64,000 nt of DNA from Neisseria macacae ATCC 33926. GTDB taxonomy: Bacteria > Pseudomonadota > Gammaproteobacteria > Burkholderiales > Neisseriaceae. Position 1 is the stretch's first letter; each line of letters starts with the position of its first letter. Under the pieces are notes generated by a model that saw nothing but the letters and a program-made list of their open reading frames with translations, had not been told where the DNA came from and did not search any database. The DNA lies in assembly GCF_022749495.1 (NCBI RefSeq), contig NZ_CP094241.1, positions 744,001-808,000 of the forward strand, written 5' to 3'. This document shows, piece after piece, positions 17,098 through 25,916 of this stretch. Both the position numbers and the translations under genes were made by a program.

Positions 17098-19053
17098 CTA
17101 CTGTTTACCAAGCTGGCTGTAATCCACCAACATATATTTGGCAGTAATTTTCTGCGAGGCGTTGCCTTCGTCTCCCATCAGAATCATCTGCGGCTTGCCG
17201 TTGACCGTAATCGAATCGACGGCTTCGACGTTGGTGATGTGTTGCAGATTGGGCAGGGAGATTTTTTGCGGCTCGTCGGTCGGGTTGCCGCTCCAAGTCC
17301 ACAGTTGCGAGAATTTCTGCCCGTTTTCATCCTTCACTTCGTTGGCGATGACGTAGTTTTTCAACACAGGGTCGTAGTTGATAGAACGGATACCGCCGCC
17401 GTCAATGTCGAGGATGGCGACTTCGTCAAACTCAGGTTTGGCGTTGCGCTCGAATACGTCTTTCGGGTTGCTGATGAATGCCACCAGCGCCATATTGTTG
17501 AATTCGGGATCGCGGAAGCCTAAGACGAGGCGTTTCTTCACAGGGTCGAACGCCATGCCTTCGATATTGATTTCTTCAAAGGAAACTTCGGCTTTGGTGC
17601 GTTCGCGGATGAGGTCGTGTAATTTGTGATCGGTTTCCAAAACCTGCGTCAGATTGTCGTAGCTGGTCAGCCCCAACACATTGCCGTCTTGGATTTTAAA
17701 GCGCATCAGGTGTTCGCGGTCGGGCGAGCGGTTGCCTTTGCGGGTGCGCGAGTGGGAAGTGAGCGCGTAGATAAAGCCTTCATCGTCGCGCGCCAATGCT
17801 TCCAAGTCGCTCAGGCGGCGTTTGAAGCCGGTAATCACGCGCGTATCCAAGGCCTCGTCTTCGATAAATCTGCCTGATGGATCGATGCTGACGATGCTGA
17901 ACGCGTGGTTCGGTTCGTCTTCGGCAATCAGCAGTTTGCCGTCGGGAAGCTGTTGCACGGCAGATGGCTCGTACACGCCGTTGAACATATTAATACCCAA
18001 AGAGCGCAGCTCTGCCGCATTGTTGGCAGGTTGGGTCAGCAGCGAAGGCAGCGTCTTCACGCCGATAAACGCCGCCAGCGAAGCCAAAAGCCCCCAACGG
18101 AATACGGCATAAGACAAGTTGATGTATTTGAACTGTTTGTCCGCCAGCAGGCCCAGCCAGTAAAGATGATCACTCATCTTTTGATAGACTTGTTTGCGGT
18201 CGCCCATAATCTCCTGCATCATTTCCCAATATTGGTCTTTTTGCACCTTCACACGGTCTTCGTAAATCAGGATATTGGGCTGGCTGCCGCTGAAAAAGCG
18301 CGTTTGGGTGCTGCTGAGGCGGGTTCTCAAATCACGCAGTTTGGCGCGCCCGCGGAAGAAATCCTTGACCCAAGCGCGCGCCGCCTGCATTTTGCCGATA
18401 CGTTCGGGCGAAGCGGACAGCAGCGCGAACACGATGGACGCGGCGGCGGTAATCATAAACGTACTCGCCGGAATCAGAAATTCGGGTGACGATGAAAAAA
18501 TAAATGCGCCCGAAATCATCAGCGCAGACACGATAAAACCGTTGAGCGAAATCATAATGTTCGCCTTGGTCGCCGCCAGCGCGAGCAGCTCCATCTCCGA
18601 ACGCACGGCGTTGCGGAACATGGTTTCCACGCCTTTGTTCGTACCCAAAAGATCGGAAGGCGGCACATCGGCGGCTTGTTTTTTCTTCTTCGCCTTGTCT
18701 TTTTTGTCTTTCTTTTTCTTTTTGGGCTTTTCAGACGACGTCTCAATGCCTTCAAGGATGATGTTATCCGTCACGGCCTCTTCGGCATTGCTGTCTTGTT
18801 GATGGTCTGCCGTTTCAGATTCCGCAGCTTCTTCAACTTTTAAAGTTTCTTCAGCTTTCACGGCTTCTTCAATGTTTACAGCTTCTTCAGTTTTTAAGGT
18901 TTCTTTAGCTTTATCAAACGCTTCTTCTGAGTCTTCCCAAACTTCGGAAACAGGCTGCGGCGCATCGGGATCGGGTCGTTCGAAAGGTTTCTCCCAGTCA
19001 GAAACCGTACTTTGCGGCTCTTGCCCTTTTTTATTTTTATCGTGGAAATCCAT
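17098..19053 (-). CDS. DUF5706 (Pycsar-effector-like) membrane protein fused to DUF3616-like propeller
   Basis: 651 aa. Residues 1-110 are acidic and disordered (repeats like EEAVKAEETLKVEEA); 110-127 are almost all Lys. Residues 145-335 read as DUF5706: FRNAVRSEMELLALAATKANIMISLNGF, hydrophobic helices at about 168-188 and 192-213, a charged loop, then a third at about 316-334. This is the fold of PycTM effectors that open membranes on cyclic-nucleotide signals (established for Pycsar). Residues 350-651 resemble DUF3616/esterase-like propellers (LEALARDDEGFIYALTSH, GMAFDPVKKRLVLGF) and would be periplasmic. No cyclase gene is adjacent. GGAGG stands ahead of the ATG. The domain calls are from motif reading, so function is inference. 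Confidence 0.72.
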   Translation of the reverse strand: MDFHDKNKKGQEPQSTVSDWEKPFERPDPDAPQPVSEVWEDSEEAFDKAKETLKTEEAVNIEEAVKAEETLKVEEAAESETADHQQDSNAEEAVTDNIILEGIETSSEKPKKKKKDKKDKAKKKKQAADVPPSDLLGTNKGVETMFRNAVRSEMELLALAATKANIMISLNGFIVSALMISGAFIFSSSPEFLIPASTFMITAAASIVFALLSASPERIGKMQAARAWVKDFFRGRAKLRDLRTRLSSTQTRFFSGSQPNILIYEDRVKVQKDQYWEMMQEIMGDRKQVYQKMSDHLYWLGLLADKQFKYINLSYAVFRWGLLASLAAFIGVKTLPSLLTQPANNAAELRSLGINMFNGVYEPSAVQQLPDGKLLIAEDEPNHAFSIVSIDPSGRFIEDEALDTRVITGFKRRLSDLEALARDDEGFIYALTSHSRTRKGNRSPDREHLMRFKIQDGNVLGLTSYDNLTQVLETDHKLHDLIRERTKAEVSFEEINIEGMAFDPVKKRLVLGFRDPEFNNMALVAFISNPKDVFERNAKPEFDEVAILDIDGGGIRSINYDPVLKNYVIANEVKDENGQKFSQLWTWSGNPTDEPQKISLPNLQHITNVEAVDSITVNGKPQMILMGDEGNASQKITAKYMLVDYSQLGKQ

Positions 19054-19224
19054 GTTTATCCTCCGTTTGAGTGAATCAATTTAAATGGAAAGGAAAAAGC
19101 GTTTTTTAGTTCCTCTGATTCGGGGAATTTACACAACGTCATACATTATCGATAAAAACATTACACTTCTTGGGATAATCATGTTTGTAATGATGAAGTC
19201 GGCAATCCAAGTTCCCCTTCAACA

Positions 19225-19258
19225 AAAACTGCCGCCAAACGGGCAGTTTGCGGCAGCT
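19225..19258 (-). terminator. Terminator of the PepSY-like gene
   Basis: Leftward GCTGCCGC...GCGGCAGTTTTTG. A second pairing AAACTGCC/GGCAGTTT is possible inside. No uptake sequence. Confidence 0.75.
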
Positions 19259-19273
19259 GTAACGCATCGTTTA

Positions 19274-19558
19274 TCAGTAGTCGATACGCTCTTTGATGAT
19301 TCTCAATTCGGGGTAAGACAATTTGATGTCGTATTCGCGTCCGCCTTTGTAGGCTTCTACGTCCAATACAGGTCTGCCGCGATAGTCGTCGGCGTCGATG
19401 TCGTGAACGCGGTAACCGCGTTGCTCAAGCATTCTGATGGCTTTGGTACGGTTTTGTTCAAAATTTTTGTCGCTGTAAATTTGGTGTTCGATGTAATCGT
19501 TGGCACCTGCGACAGCAGCGGACAAAGCGACGATGGCGGTCAATAATAATTTTTTCAT
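19274..19558 (-). CDS. Small secreted PepSY-like protein
   Basis: 94 aa from MKKLLLTA. A clear signal peptide (residues 1-18, likely cut after AGA) is followed by about 75 residues. The pattern RTKAIRMLEQRGYRVHDIDADDYRGRPVLDVEAYKGGREYDIKLSYPELRIIKER is the PepSY-like alpha-beta fold, described in periplasmic proteins thought to inhibit or modulate proteases; role here unknown. The upstream in-frame start at 19618 is not used: an AGGAAG ribosome site lies just ahead of 19558. Monocistronic with its own terminator. Confidence 0.82.
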   Translation of the reverse strand: MKKLLLTAIVALSAAVAGANDYIEHQIYSDKNFEQNRTKAIRMLEQRGYRVHDIDADDYRGRPVLDVEAYKGGREYDIKLSYPELRIIKERIDY

Positions 19559-19653
19559 GTTCGACTTCCTTTCGAAATGTGTCATTGGGGTTTTGATGGG
19601 TGTATTTAAACACGGCAAAATTAGCAGTCATTTAGCACTTCGTTAAACGTAGT

Positions 19654-19688
19654 AAAGGTCGTCTGAAACGTTTCAGACGACCTTTTGT
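19654..19688. terminator. Uptake-sequence hairpin
   Basis: AAAGGTCGTCTGAAAC directly abutting GTTTCAGACGACCTTTTG. It lies between divergent genes, where a terminator is not needed, so its role may be DNA uptake. Confidence 0.7.
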
Positions 19689-19789
19689 TGCTTCTTTCCG
19701 TCATTTCCTTTATCCGTTTATCAGATAACGATTGCATAAATTCAGCGTGTCATGATACCGTTCAAAAATATGACTATCAGGAGTTTTTC

Positions 19790-21532
19790 ATGTCCGAGCA
19801 ACAAAAATACTTTTCTACCCAAGACGGCACTTCGCTTTTCTACCGCTACCGACCCGCTGCCGACGGTTCGGCCGATAAAGCCATCGTGCTGTTCCACCGC
19901 GGCCACGAACATTCCGGCCGGATGATGTTTGTTGCCGACGAACTCGGTTTCGACGATTTTGCCTATTTCGCATGGGACGCGCGCGGCCACGGCCACAGCC
20001 CCGGCGAACGCGGCGACAGCCCCAGTATCGGTACTTCCGTTGCCGACGTGGACGACTTCATCCGCCACATCCAAAGCGAATACGGCATCAAGCCTGAAAA
20101 CATCTGCGTGATCGCGCAAAGCGTCGGCGCGGTATTGGTTTCCACTTGGCTGCACGACTACGCGCCGAAAATCCGCTGCGCCGTATTGGCATCGCCCGCA
20201 TTCAAAGTCAAACTCTACGTTCCTTTTGCCCGCACCGGCTTGAAAATCATGCAGAAATGGCGCGGCAATTTCTTTGTCAACAGCTACGTCAAAGCCCACT
20301 ACCTGACCCACAATAAAGAACGCCAAGACAGCTACGACAACGATCCGCTCATCGCCCGCGCCATTTCCGTGCGCATCCTGCTCGGTTTGTACGAAGCTGC
20401 CGAGCGCGTCGTCGCCGATGCGCAGGCGATTACCACGCCCGTGCAGCTTTTGATTTCCGGCAGCGACTGGGTTGTTCATCACAAACCGCAACACGATTTC
20501 TACAACCGTTTGGGCAGCCGCATCAAAGAACGCCATATCTTGCCCGGTTTCTATCACGACACATTGGGCGAACAAAATCGCGAAATCGCCTTTGTCGAAA
20601 TGCGCCGCTTTATCCGCGAACGTTTCAATCAGCCTTTATATCAAGTCGATTTGACCCAAGCCCACTTGCACGGCGAAAGCCGTCGTGAAGCTGACGAGCT
20701 GGCTACGCCTTTGTCTATTTATTCGCCGCGCGGTGCATTTTGGGCGGTTTACCGCGCTTCCCTCGACCTTGGCGCGCGCTGGAGCGAAGGTTTGAAAATC
20801 GGCAAGGAAACCGGCTACGACTCTGGCAGCACGCTGGATTATGTGTACCGCAACCAGCCGCAGGGCAGCAACGCCTTTGGTGTGGCGGTGGACAAACACT
20901 ATCTCAACGCCATCGGCTGGCGCGGCATCCGCCAACGCAAAATCAATATCGGCAAAGCGATTCAGACGGCCTCTGCCAAGCTGCGCGAAGCGGGCAAACC
21001 CGTACACGTTCTCGATATTGCCTCGGGGCACGGCCGCTATGTGCTTGACGCGCTGACTGCCGACACGCTGCCCGATTCCGTGTGCCTGCGCGATTACAGT
21101 CCGATTAATGTTGAAGCCGGCCGCAAGCTGATTGCCGAACGCGGCCTGCAAGACACGGTTACCTTCGACGAAGTCAATGCCTACGACCGCGCCAATTATC
21201 AGGATTTGCAGCCCCGTCCTACGCTGGGCATCGTTTCCGGACTACACGAATTGTTTGCCGACAATGATTTGATTTTAAAATCGCTCTACGGCTTCGGCGA
21301 TGCGATTGAAACAGGCGGCTACCTGATTTACACCGGCCAGCCGTGGCATCCGCAGCTCGAAATGATTGCGCGCGCGCTGACCAGCCACAAAGCAGGCAGC
21401 CCGAACTGGGTGATGCGCCGCCGCAGCCAGCAGGAAATGGATCAACTTGTAGAAAAAGCCGGTTTTGAAAAAATCCATCAGTGGATAGACGAAGACGGCA
21501 TCTTTACCGTAAGTCTGGCTGTGAAGAAATAA
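19790..21532 (+). CDS. Alpha/beta-hydrolase fused to SAM methyltransferase, YnbC-like
   Basis: 580 aa from the ATG at 19790 with an ideal CAGGAG ribosome site; the open frame from 19685 is too early. Residues 1-300 are a lysophospholipase-type hydrolase: ARGHGHSPGERG, the nucleophile elbow AQSVGA (Ser near 120), and GFYHDTLGE with the likely catalytic His. Residues about 390-580 are a class I methyltransferase, motif I VLDIASGHGRYVLDAL. This order matches E. coli YnbC. A hydrolase acting on a lipid and a methyltransferase in one chain suggests remodelling of a phospholipid head group. Substrate unknown. Confidence 0.85.
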   Translation: MSEQQKYFSTQDGTSLFYRYRPAADGSADKAIVLFHRGHEHSGRMMFVADELGFDDFAYFAWDARGHGHSPGERGDSPSIGTSVADVDDFIRHIQSEYGIKPENICVIAQSVGAVLVSTWLHDYAPKIRCAVLASPAFKVKLYVPFARTGLKIMQKWRGNFFVNSYVKAHYLTHNKERQDSYDNDPLIARAISVRILLGLYEAAERVVADAQAITTPVQLLISGSDWVVHHKPQHDFYNRLGSRIKERHILPGFYHDTLGEQNREIAFVEMRRFIRERFNQPLYQVDLTQAHLHGESRREADELATPLSIYSPRGAFWAVYRASLDLGARWSEGLKIGKETGYDSGSTLDYVYRNQPQGSNAFGVAVDKHYLNAIGWRGIRQRKINIGKAIQTASAKLREAGKPVHVLDIASGHGRYVLDALTADTLPDSVCLRDYSPINVEAGRKLIAERGLQDTVTFDEVNAYDRANYQDLQPRPTLGIVSGLHELFADNDLILKSLYGFGDAIETGGYLIYTGQPWHPQLEMIARALTSHKAGSPNWVMRRRSQQEMDQLVEKAGFEKIHQWIDEDGIFTVSLAVKK

Positions 21533-21593
21533 AAAGAGGAGTCGATGAATTACCGCCGTTTCTCGTGTAGCGAAACATTTTTAGGTTGATATA

Positions 21594-21749
21594 GTAGTGG
21601 ATTAAATTTAAATCAGGACAAGGCGACGAAGCCGCAGACAGTACAGATAGTACGGAACCGATTCACTTGGTGCTTCAGCACCTTAGAGAATCGTTCTCTT
21701 TGAGCTAAGGCGAGGTGACGCCGTCCTGGTTTAAAGTTAATCCACTATA
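21594..21749. repeat. CREE, full length
   Basis: 156 bp. The left end is disturbed (GATATAGTAGTGGATT, a TAG duplication), suggesting slippage in the terminal TA target. Confidence 0.93.
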
Positions 21750-21816
21750 CGTGCGAGGAACGGAAGTTGTGCAGATATGCAACAGTTTCAAAATTTGTCT
21801 GGAAACAGATAAAACG

Positions 21817-21857
21817 AAAGGTCGTCTGAAACCTTGTTTCGGTTTTCAGACGACCTC
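21817..21857 (-). terminator. Uptake-sequence terminator of the MliC-like gene
   Basis: Leftward AGGTCGTCTGAAAACC...GGTTTCAGACGACCTTTCGTTTT. Confidence 0.8.
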
Positions 21858-21883
21858 GAAGAAACTTAAATCGTTGCTTTAAA

Positions 21884-22255
21884 TTAACGATCGATGTTGA
21901 CAGGTTCGCAGTTTTTCACGATGAAGCGGTTTTGTGCATCGCTGACGCCCACGACTTCGGAAGTGGTGTGGGTGTTGCGGTCGATGTAACCGGCAGACAT
22001 AGAGAAGCCGCGTTTGTTGGTGAAGGTAGTGCCGGTGCTGTCAGAGCGGCGTTTGTCAACGCGCAGGCTGATTTGTTTGCCGGCTGCATTTGCAGAAGCG
22101 CCTACTGCATTGCCTTTACGGTCGAATTCATAAACGACATTCAGTTTTTTACCGTTGTCGCATTTGTAAGGAACATAGCCTGCAGGAGCGGCGGCGGCAG
22201 TCATGGAAACACCGGCGGTCAGAACGGCTACAACAGCGGCAGATAAGAGTTTCAT
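21884..22255 (-). CDS. Secreted MliC-like protein (adhesin complex protein family)
   Basis: 123 aa. Signal peptide of about 22 residues ending AAAA-APAG. The mature domain YVPYKCDNGKKLNVVYEFDRKGNAVGA...VKNCEPV has two Cys bracketing it and matches the neisserial adhesin complex protein / MliC-like layout, a small beta-barrel. In meningococci the ACP protein binds host cells and inhibits C-type lysozyme (established); that role here is inference. Transcribed away from the lipid cluster gene at 22454, with about 200 bases between. Confidence 0.78.
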   Translation of the reverse strand: MKLLSAAVVAVLTAGVSMTAAAAPAGYVPYKCDNGKKLNVVYEFDRKGNAVGASANAAGKQISLRVDKRRSDSTGTTFTNKRGFSMSAGYIDRNTHTTSEVVGVSDAQNRFIVKNCEPVNIDR

Positions 22256-22453
22256 CTGGTATTACTCCATAAAGTAAAAAAGAGTGATGTGTGGCGTGGA
22301 CTATCCGGCGCCATCCTTGCTTTGTTTTGAAAGCAGGACATATTTTATCCGTTCCGAAGAAATATACAATATGCCCATATGCAAAGCTATACAAAGAAAT
22401 TTTCGGGAAAAGTTATTACGCTTGTACAAATTTTAATAAGGTGAAGTTTCATA

Positions 22454-23041
22454 ATGAAAAAATTACTTACATTACTAATTCTTTCCGCATTTTCATCCGC
22501 CTGTTATGCCGCTGCGGCTGACTGGACGCCGTTGTTGCAGTCTATGAAGAAAGGCTGTGCTGTTGATTTCGATGCCTTGCCTTATGGAAAGTCCGATATC
22601 GGTAAACTGCCTGCCCAATACCGCGCCTCCGTTGCCCGCAGCCGGAGCAGGCAGACAGAGTCGGATGGTGAAGCATTAACTATTGAATTGAAAAATTCTG
22701 TTGCTTTTGGACAGCCCTTGTCCGCCTTAATCATCGAATCCGGTGAAGGATACGGCCATGTCAAAATGAAGTTTGCCCGAAATGCCGATGTGTCTAAACT
22801 TATTCCCTTATTTACCACACCAACCGATAAACGGCACGGTATGTTGGCAGCGGGTAGGGCGCAGAATTTTTGTGTCAAAGGTGCAAACGGGACGTTGAAG
22901 CAATACCAGTCTTCACAACATCACTGGCGCGCCGTTTCGTCCGATGGCCCGTGGCAGGAATTTCGCTACCATCCAAAAGAAAACGTTTTATCCTGCCTGA
23001 ATTCCGACCATTATGGCGATGAAGTGGAATGCACTAGATAA
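22454..23041 (+). CDS. Secreted protein of unknown function in the lipid cluster
   Basis: 195 aa with a signal peptide (MKKLLTLLILSAFSSACYA). The Cys at 17 sits in SSACYA, which is not a good lipobox, so it is probably cleaved after CYA-AAA or nearby. The mature part has three further Cys and no family I recognise. It ends 3 bases before the phosphatase gene, so it is almost certainly co-transcribed with the PAP2/phosphatase and the following lipid genes. A ribosome site AAGGTGAAG lies upstream of the ATG. Confidence 0.75.
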   Translation: MKKLLTLLILSAFSSACYAAAADWTPLLQSMKKGCAVDFDALPYGKSDIGKLPAQYRASVARSRSRQTESDGEALTIELKNSVAFGQPLSALIIESGEGYGHVKMKFARNADVSKLIPLFTTPTDKRHGMLAAGRAQNFCVKGANGTLKQYQSSQHHWRAVSSDGPWQEFRYHPKENVLSCLNSDHYGDEVECTR

Positions 23042-23044
23042 AAC

Positions 23045-24511
23045 ATGAAACCTACGCTGAAAACTTCTCTACTCAAACTTGCTTTGGTCGGCATACTTTT
23101 TTATGCCAGCTACAGTTTGTCCAACCATTACGCGGCATCGCTGGCCTATGTGCCGGAAGTCGCTTTTGCGTGGGAGCGCAACATTCCGTTTTGGGAATGG
23201 ACGATTTTGCCTTATTGGTCGCTGAATCTGATGTATGCAGCGGCGTTTTTCCTTTGCCGAAATGCGCGTGAACAAAACCGCTATGTCGCACGGCTGGTAT
23301 CAGCGCAAATCGTCGCCACTACTTGCTTTATGTTGTTCCCGCTGCATTTCGGCTGGCCGAAGCCGCCTACCGACGGGCTGTGGGGCGTGATGTTTGATTC
23401 ATTGGTCGCATTTGATTTGCCGTACAACCAATCGCCGTCGCTGCATATCGCGCTGTCTATCATTGTCGGCGCGTTTTATTGGACGCGGTTTCCCAAAATC
23501 CGTTTGCCGATTTTTCTGTGGCAAAGCCTGATTGCTTTGTCGGTACTGACGACTTACCAACACCATTTTATCGACGTGCCGACCGGCGCGCTGCTGGGCT
23601 GGCTGGTGTTGTGGGCAATACCCCAACACGGCGTATCGCCTTTCAGACGGCCTTTTGATACTCAAGGCCGCCTGAAAACGAGCGAAGCGAGTTTCTGCGA
23701 AGCTAAAACGAGCGAAGCAAGTTTCTGTGAAGCCAAAACTCCCCCCGAAACACGTTCCCGCGAAATCAAAATCGCCATGCTGTATCAGGCGGGCGCGGTA
23801 TTGTCGGCACTGCTGTCCTTGTTCGGCGGCGCGTGGTTGTGGATGTTGTGGATCAGCGTGTCGTTATCGATAGTCGCTTTTGCCTATCTGACCGACAACG
23901 CGGCGGTATTCCAAAAACAGGCAGACGGCAGGCTGTCGGCGGCGGCAACGATTTTGCTGCTGCCTTATCTGGCGGGCGTGCGGCTGAACATGGCTTATTG
24001 GCTGCGCGGCAAGGCGAAGACGGCGCGGGTTCGTGATGATGTGTTGATTGGCAGCGTATCAGAGATTTCAGACGACCTCCCAGCCGTATTGGACGTATGC
24101 GCCGAATATTCCTGCCCTCGCTATCGCGGCGCATACCGCGTTCTGCCGTTATTGGACATGGTGGTGCCGTCTGAAAACGATTTGGTGCAGGCGGCTTTGT
24201 TGCTGGAAGCATTGCGCCGGCAACACGGAAAAGTTCTGACCTGTTGCGCGCTGGGCTACGGACGCAGCGCGGCGGTGGTGCTTACTTGGCTGCTGGTTTA
24301 CGGCGGCTGTCGGGATTTGGCACAGGCAACAGCAGAATTGAAACAGGCTCGCTCACAGATGGTGCTGCCGCTGGAAACGGCAAAGGCGGTAGAAGCGGCG
24401 GCAGGTCGTCTGAAAATGAACGCAGTGAGTTTCGCCAAAACGAGCGAAGCGAGTTTCTGCGAAGCTAAAATGAACGAAGCAAGTTTTTGCGAAGCTAATC
24501 GAGATAGCTAA
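23045..24511 (+). CDS. PAP2 / dual-specificity phosphatase fusion membrane protein, YnbD-like
   Basis: 488 aa. Residues 1-200 have about five transmembrane segments and PAP2-type motifs (QSPSLHIALS, then HHFIDVPTG); about 245-310 hold further membrane helices; 330-470 are a dual-specificity phosphatase domain with the signature CALGYGR (Cys401 to Arg407, CX5R). This layout matches YnbD. It should remove phosphate from a lipid intermediate. Two insertions, at about 212-231 and near the C-terminus, contain SEASFCEAK repeats encoded by a short DNA repeat next to uptake sequences; they look like tolerated repeat invasion. Confidence 0.83.
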   Translation: MKPTLKTSLLKLALVGILFYASYSLSNHYAASLAYVPEVAFAWERNIPFWEWTILPYWSLNLMYAAAFFLCRNAREQNRYVARLVSAQIVATTCFMLFPLHFGWPKPPTDGLWGVMFDSLVAFDLPYNQSPSLHIALSIIVGAFYWTRFPKIRLPIFLWQSLIALSVLTTYQHHFIDVPTGALLGWLVLWAIPQHGVSPFRRPFDTQGRLKTSEASFCEAKTSEASFCEAKTPPETRSREIKIAMLYQAGAVLSALLSLFGGAWLWMLWISVSLSIVAFAYLTDNAAVFQKQADGRLSAAATILLLPYLAGVRLNMAYWLRGKAKTARVRDDVLIGSVSEISDDLPAVLDVCAEYSCPRYRGAYRVLPLLDMVVPSENDLVQAALLLEALRRQHGKVLTCCALGYGRSAAVVLTWLLVYGGCRDLAQATAELKQARSQMVLPLETAKAVEAAAGRLKMNAVSFAKTSEASFCEAKMNEASFCEANRDS

Positions 24512-24529
24512 GATATAAGTAGATGAAAA

Positions 24530-24604
24530 ACCCAAGCTGAGCAAATCATTCTCTATTGAGCTTGTGCAAGGCAATGCAGTCCTAGTTTAAAGTAAATTCA
24601 GGAT
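24530..24604. repeat. Decayed CREE relic
   Basis: AGCAAATCATTCTCTATTGAGC, then CAAGGCAATGCAGTCCTAGTTTAAAGT, can be aligned piecewise with the CREE right half (CGTTCTCTTTGAGC, GGCAACGCCGTACTGGTTTAAAG). The terminal repeat is lost. Confidence 0.55.
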
Positions 24605-24648
24605 ACGACGACTCATATGTACCGCACCCAAAGTAAGGAGGGAATCTT

Positions 24649-25470
24649 ATGACTAAAAGCTACCGCCCCGTTACGTTTTACACTTTATCCCTGCTGATTC
24701 CGTGGACATTATGGTTTGCTGCCGCCTACATCAGCCACCGTCCTGATGCTGTTGAGTACCAGTGGGCTCAGGCCACGTTAGGGCTGGCCGGGCTGTTCGC
24801 ACCCATGCTCGTGGCGGCATTCATGTTGTACAAACAGCCCAAATTATGGACGGACGCGAAACACCGCCTGTTCCGCCTGACAGGTTTTCCCAAGCGATAC
24901 CTGCTCGCTGCCGCACTGCTCGGTCCGGTTACCTTGGTGCTGGCGCAACTCATTTCCATCGCTTTCGGACACAGTTGGGCGCAGTTTCACATTTCGGGAC
25001 ATCCGTCATTTACGTCCGCCTTGCTGTCGCCATGGTTCATGCTCCTCATTTCGCCTGTTGCCGAAGAATTGGCGTGGCACAGCTATGGCACCGACGCGCT
25101 CACGGCACGCAGAAGCCTGTTTGTCGCATCCTTGCTATTTGCCGTGTATTGGGCGTTTTGGCACATGCCGCTTGCCTTCATCAAAGGCTATTATCACAGC
25201 CAAATCGTTTCCGAAGGCGCACTCTACACGGTTAATTTCGTGGTCAGCATGTTTGTCTTCGTCCTATTGATGAACTGGTTGTACGCCAAAAGCGGGCGCA
25301 GCATCGCCGTGGCGACGATATTCCACCTGTGCGCCAATCTGGGTAACGAGATTTTCGCCACCCACCCTGTCAGCAAGGTTATTCAGACGGCCATTTTGTC
25401 GGCAGTAGCCATTTATATTTTGATTGCAGAAAAGAATTTGTTTTTAGGTAAGCCTGTGCCATCCCGATAA
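24649..25470 (+). CDS. CPBP-family intramembrane metalloprotease
   Basis: 273 aa, seven or so transmembrane segments. The CPBP (CAAX protease / bacteriocin-processing) motifs are EELAWHSYG (about residue 139), FAVYWAFWHMP (about 164) and FHLCANLGNE (about 226), with Glu, His and Asn/His as expected. Family members are type II CAAX-like glutamate proteases; some give self-immunity to bacteriocins. Motif 1 has WH instead of the usual xxR, as in many EELAWR-type relatives. AAGGAGG precedes the ATG. It lies in the lipid cluster but need not belong to the pathway. Confidence 0.85.
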   Translation: MTKSYRPVTFYTLSLLIPWTLWFAAAYISHRPDAVEYQWAQATLGLAGLFAPMLVAAFMLYKQPKLWTDAKHRLFRLTGFPKRYLLAAALLGPVTLVLAQLISIAFGHSWAQFHISGHPSFTSALLSPWFMLLISPVAEELAWHSYGTDALTARRSLFVASLLFAVYWAFWHMPLAFIKGYYHSQIVSEGALYTVNFVVSMFVFVLLMNWLYAKSGRSIAVATIFHLCANLGNEIFATHPVSKVIQTAILSAVAIYILIAEKNLFLGKPVPSR

Positions 25471-25537
25471 CAAATTCAGACGACCCTTGGACATGATATG
25501 CCCCGAAAGACGGTTTCCATACTAAAAAGGAATGTGA

Positions 25538-25912
25538 ATGGACAATTCCACTGACAGCCTGATTACCGCCCGCCTACTTGCCACCGCCCGCTATACCGCC
25601 GTGTTCAATGCCTTGCTATTCGTTTTGTCCGCGCAACGTGGCAGTGCGTGGTCGGCGGTACAGCTTATCTTGGCGGCGGTGCTGTTGTATTACCACATCC
25701 GCATCGAATTCGACCGCCGCGTGTTCCAAGATTTTGCCGACGGCCGCTATACGCCTGAAGCCTTCGACCAAACCCTGCGGCAAACCGGCTTGCGCCGTGT
25801 TTCAGACGACCCCTCCATGCCGCAGCGTGTGGCGGGCGCGCTTGCCTTGTGGCGTAAAAGCCTTTACCTGACTGCTGCGCAAGCGGCAGTTTTCCTTATC
25901 CAAATCCTCTGA
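25538..25912 (+). CDS. Small membrane protein of the lipid cluster, unknown
   Basis: 124 aa with hydrophobic segments at about 20-50 and 105-122 and a charged middle carrying a reverse uptake sequence (VSDDP). No family recognised. It ends 4 bases before the acyltransferase ATG and so is translationally linked to the acyltransferase and CdsA paralogue; it may be a subunit or chaperone of these membrane enzymes. Confidence 0.75.
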   Translation: MDNSTDSLITARLLATARYTAVFNALLFVLSAQRGSAWSAVQLILAAVLLYYHIRIEFDRRVFQDFADGRYTPEAFDQTLRQTGLRRVSDDPSMPQRVAGALALWRKSLYLTAAQAAVFLIQIL

Positions 25913-25916
25913 TGTC

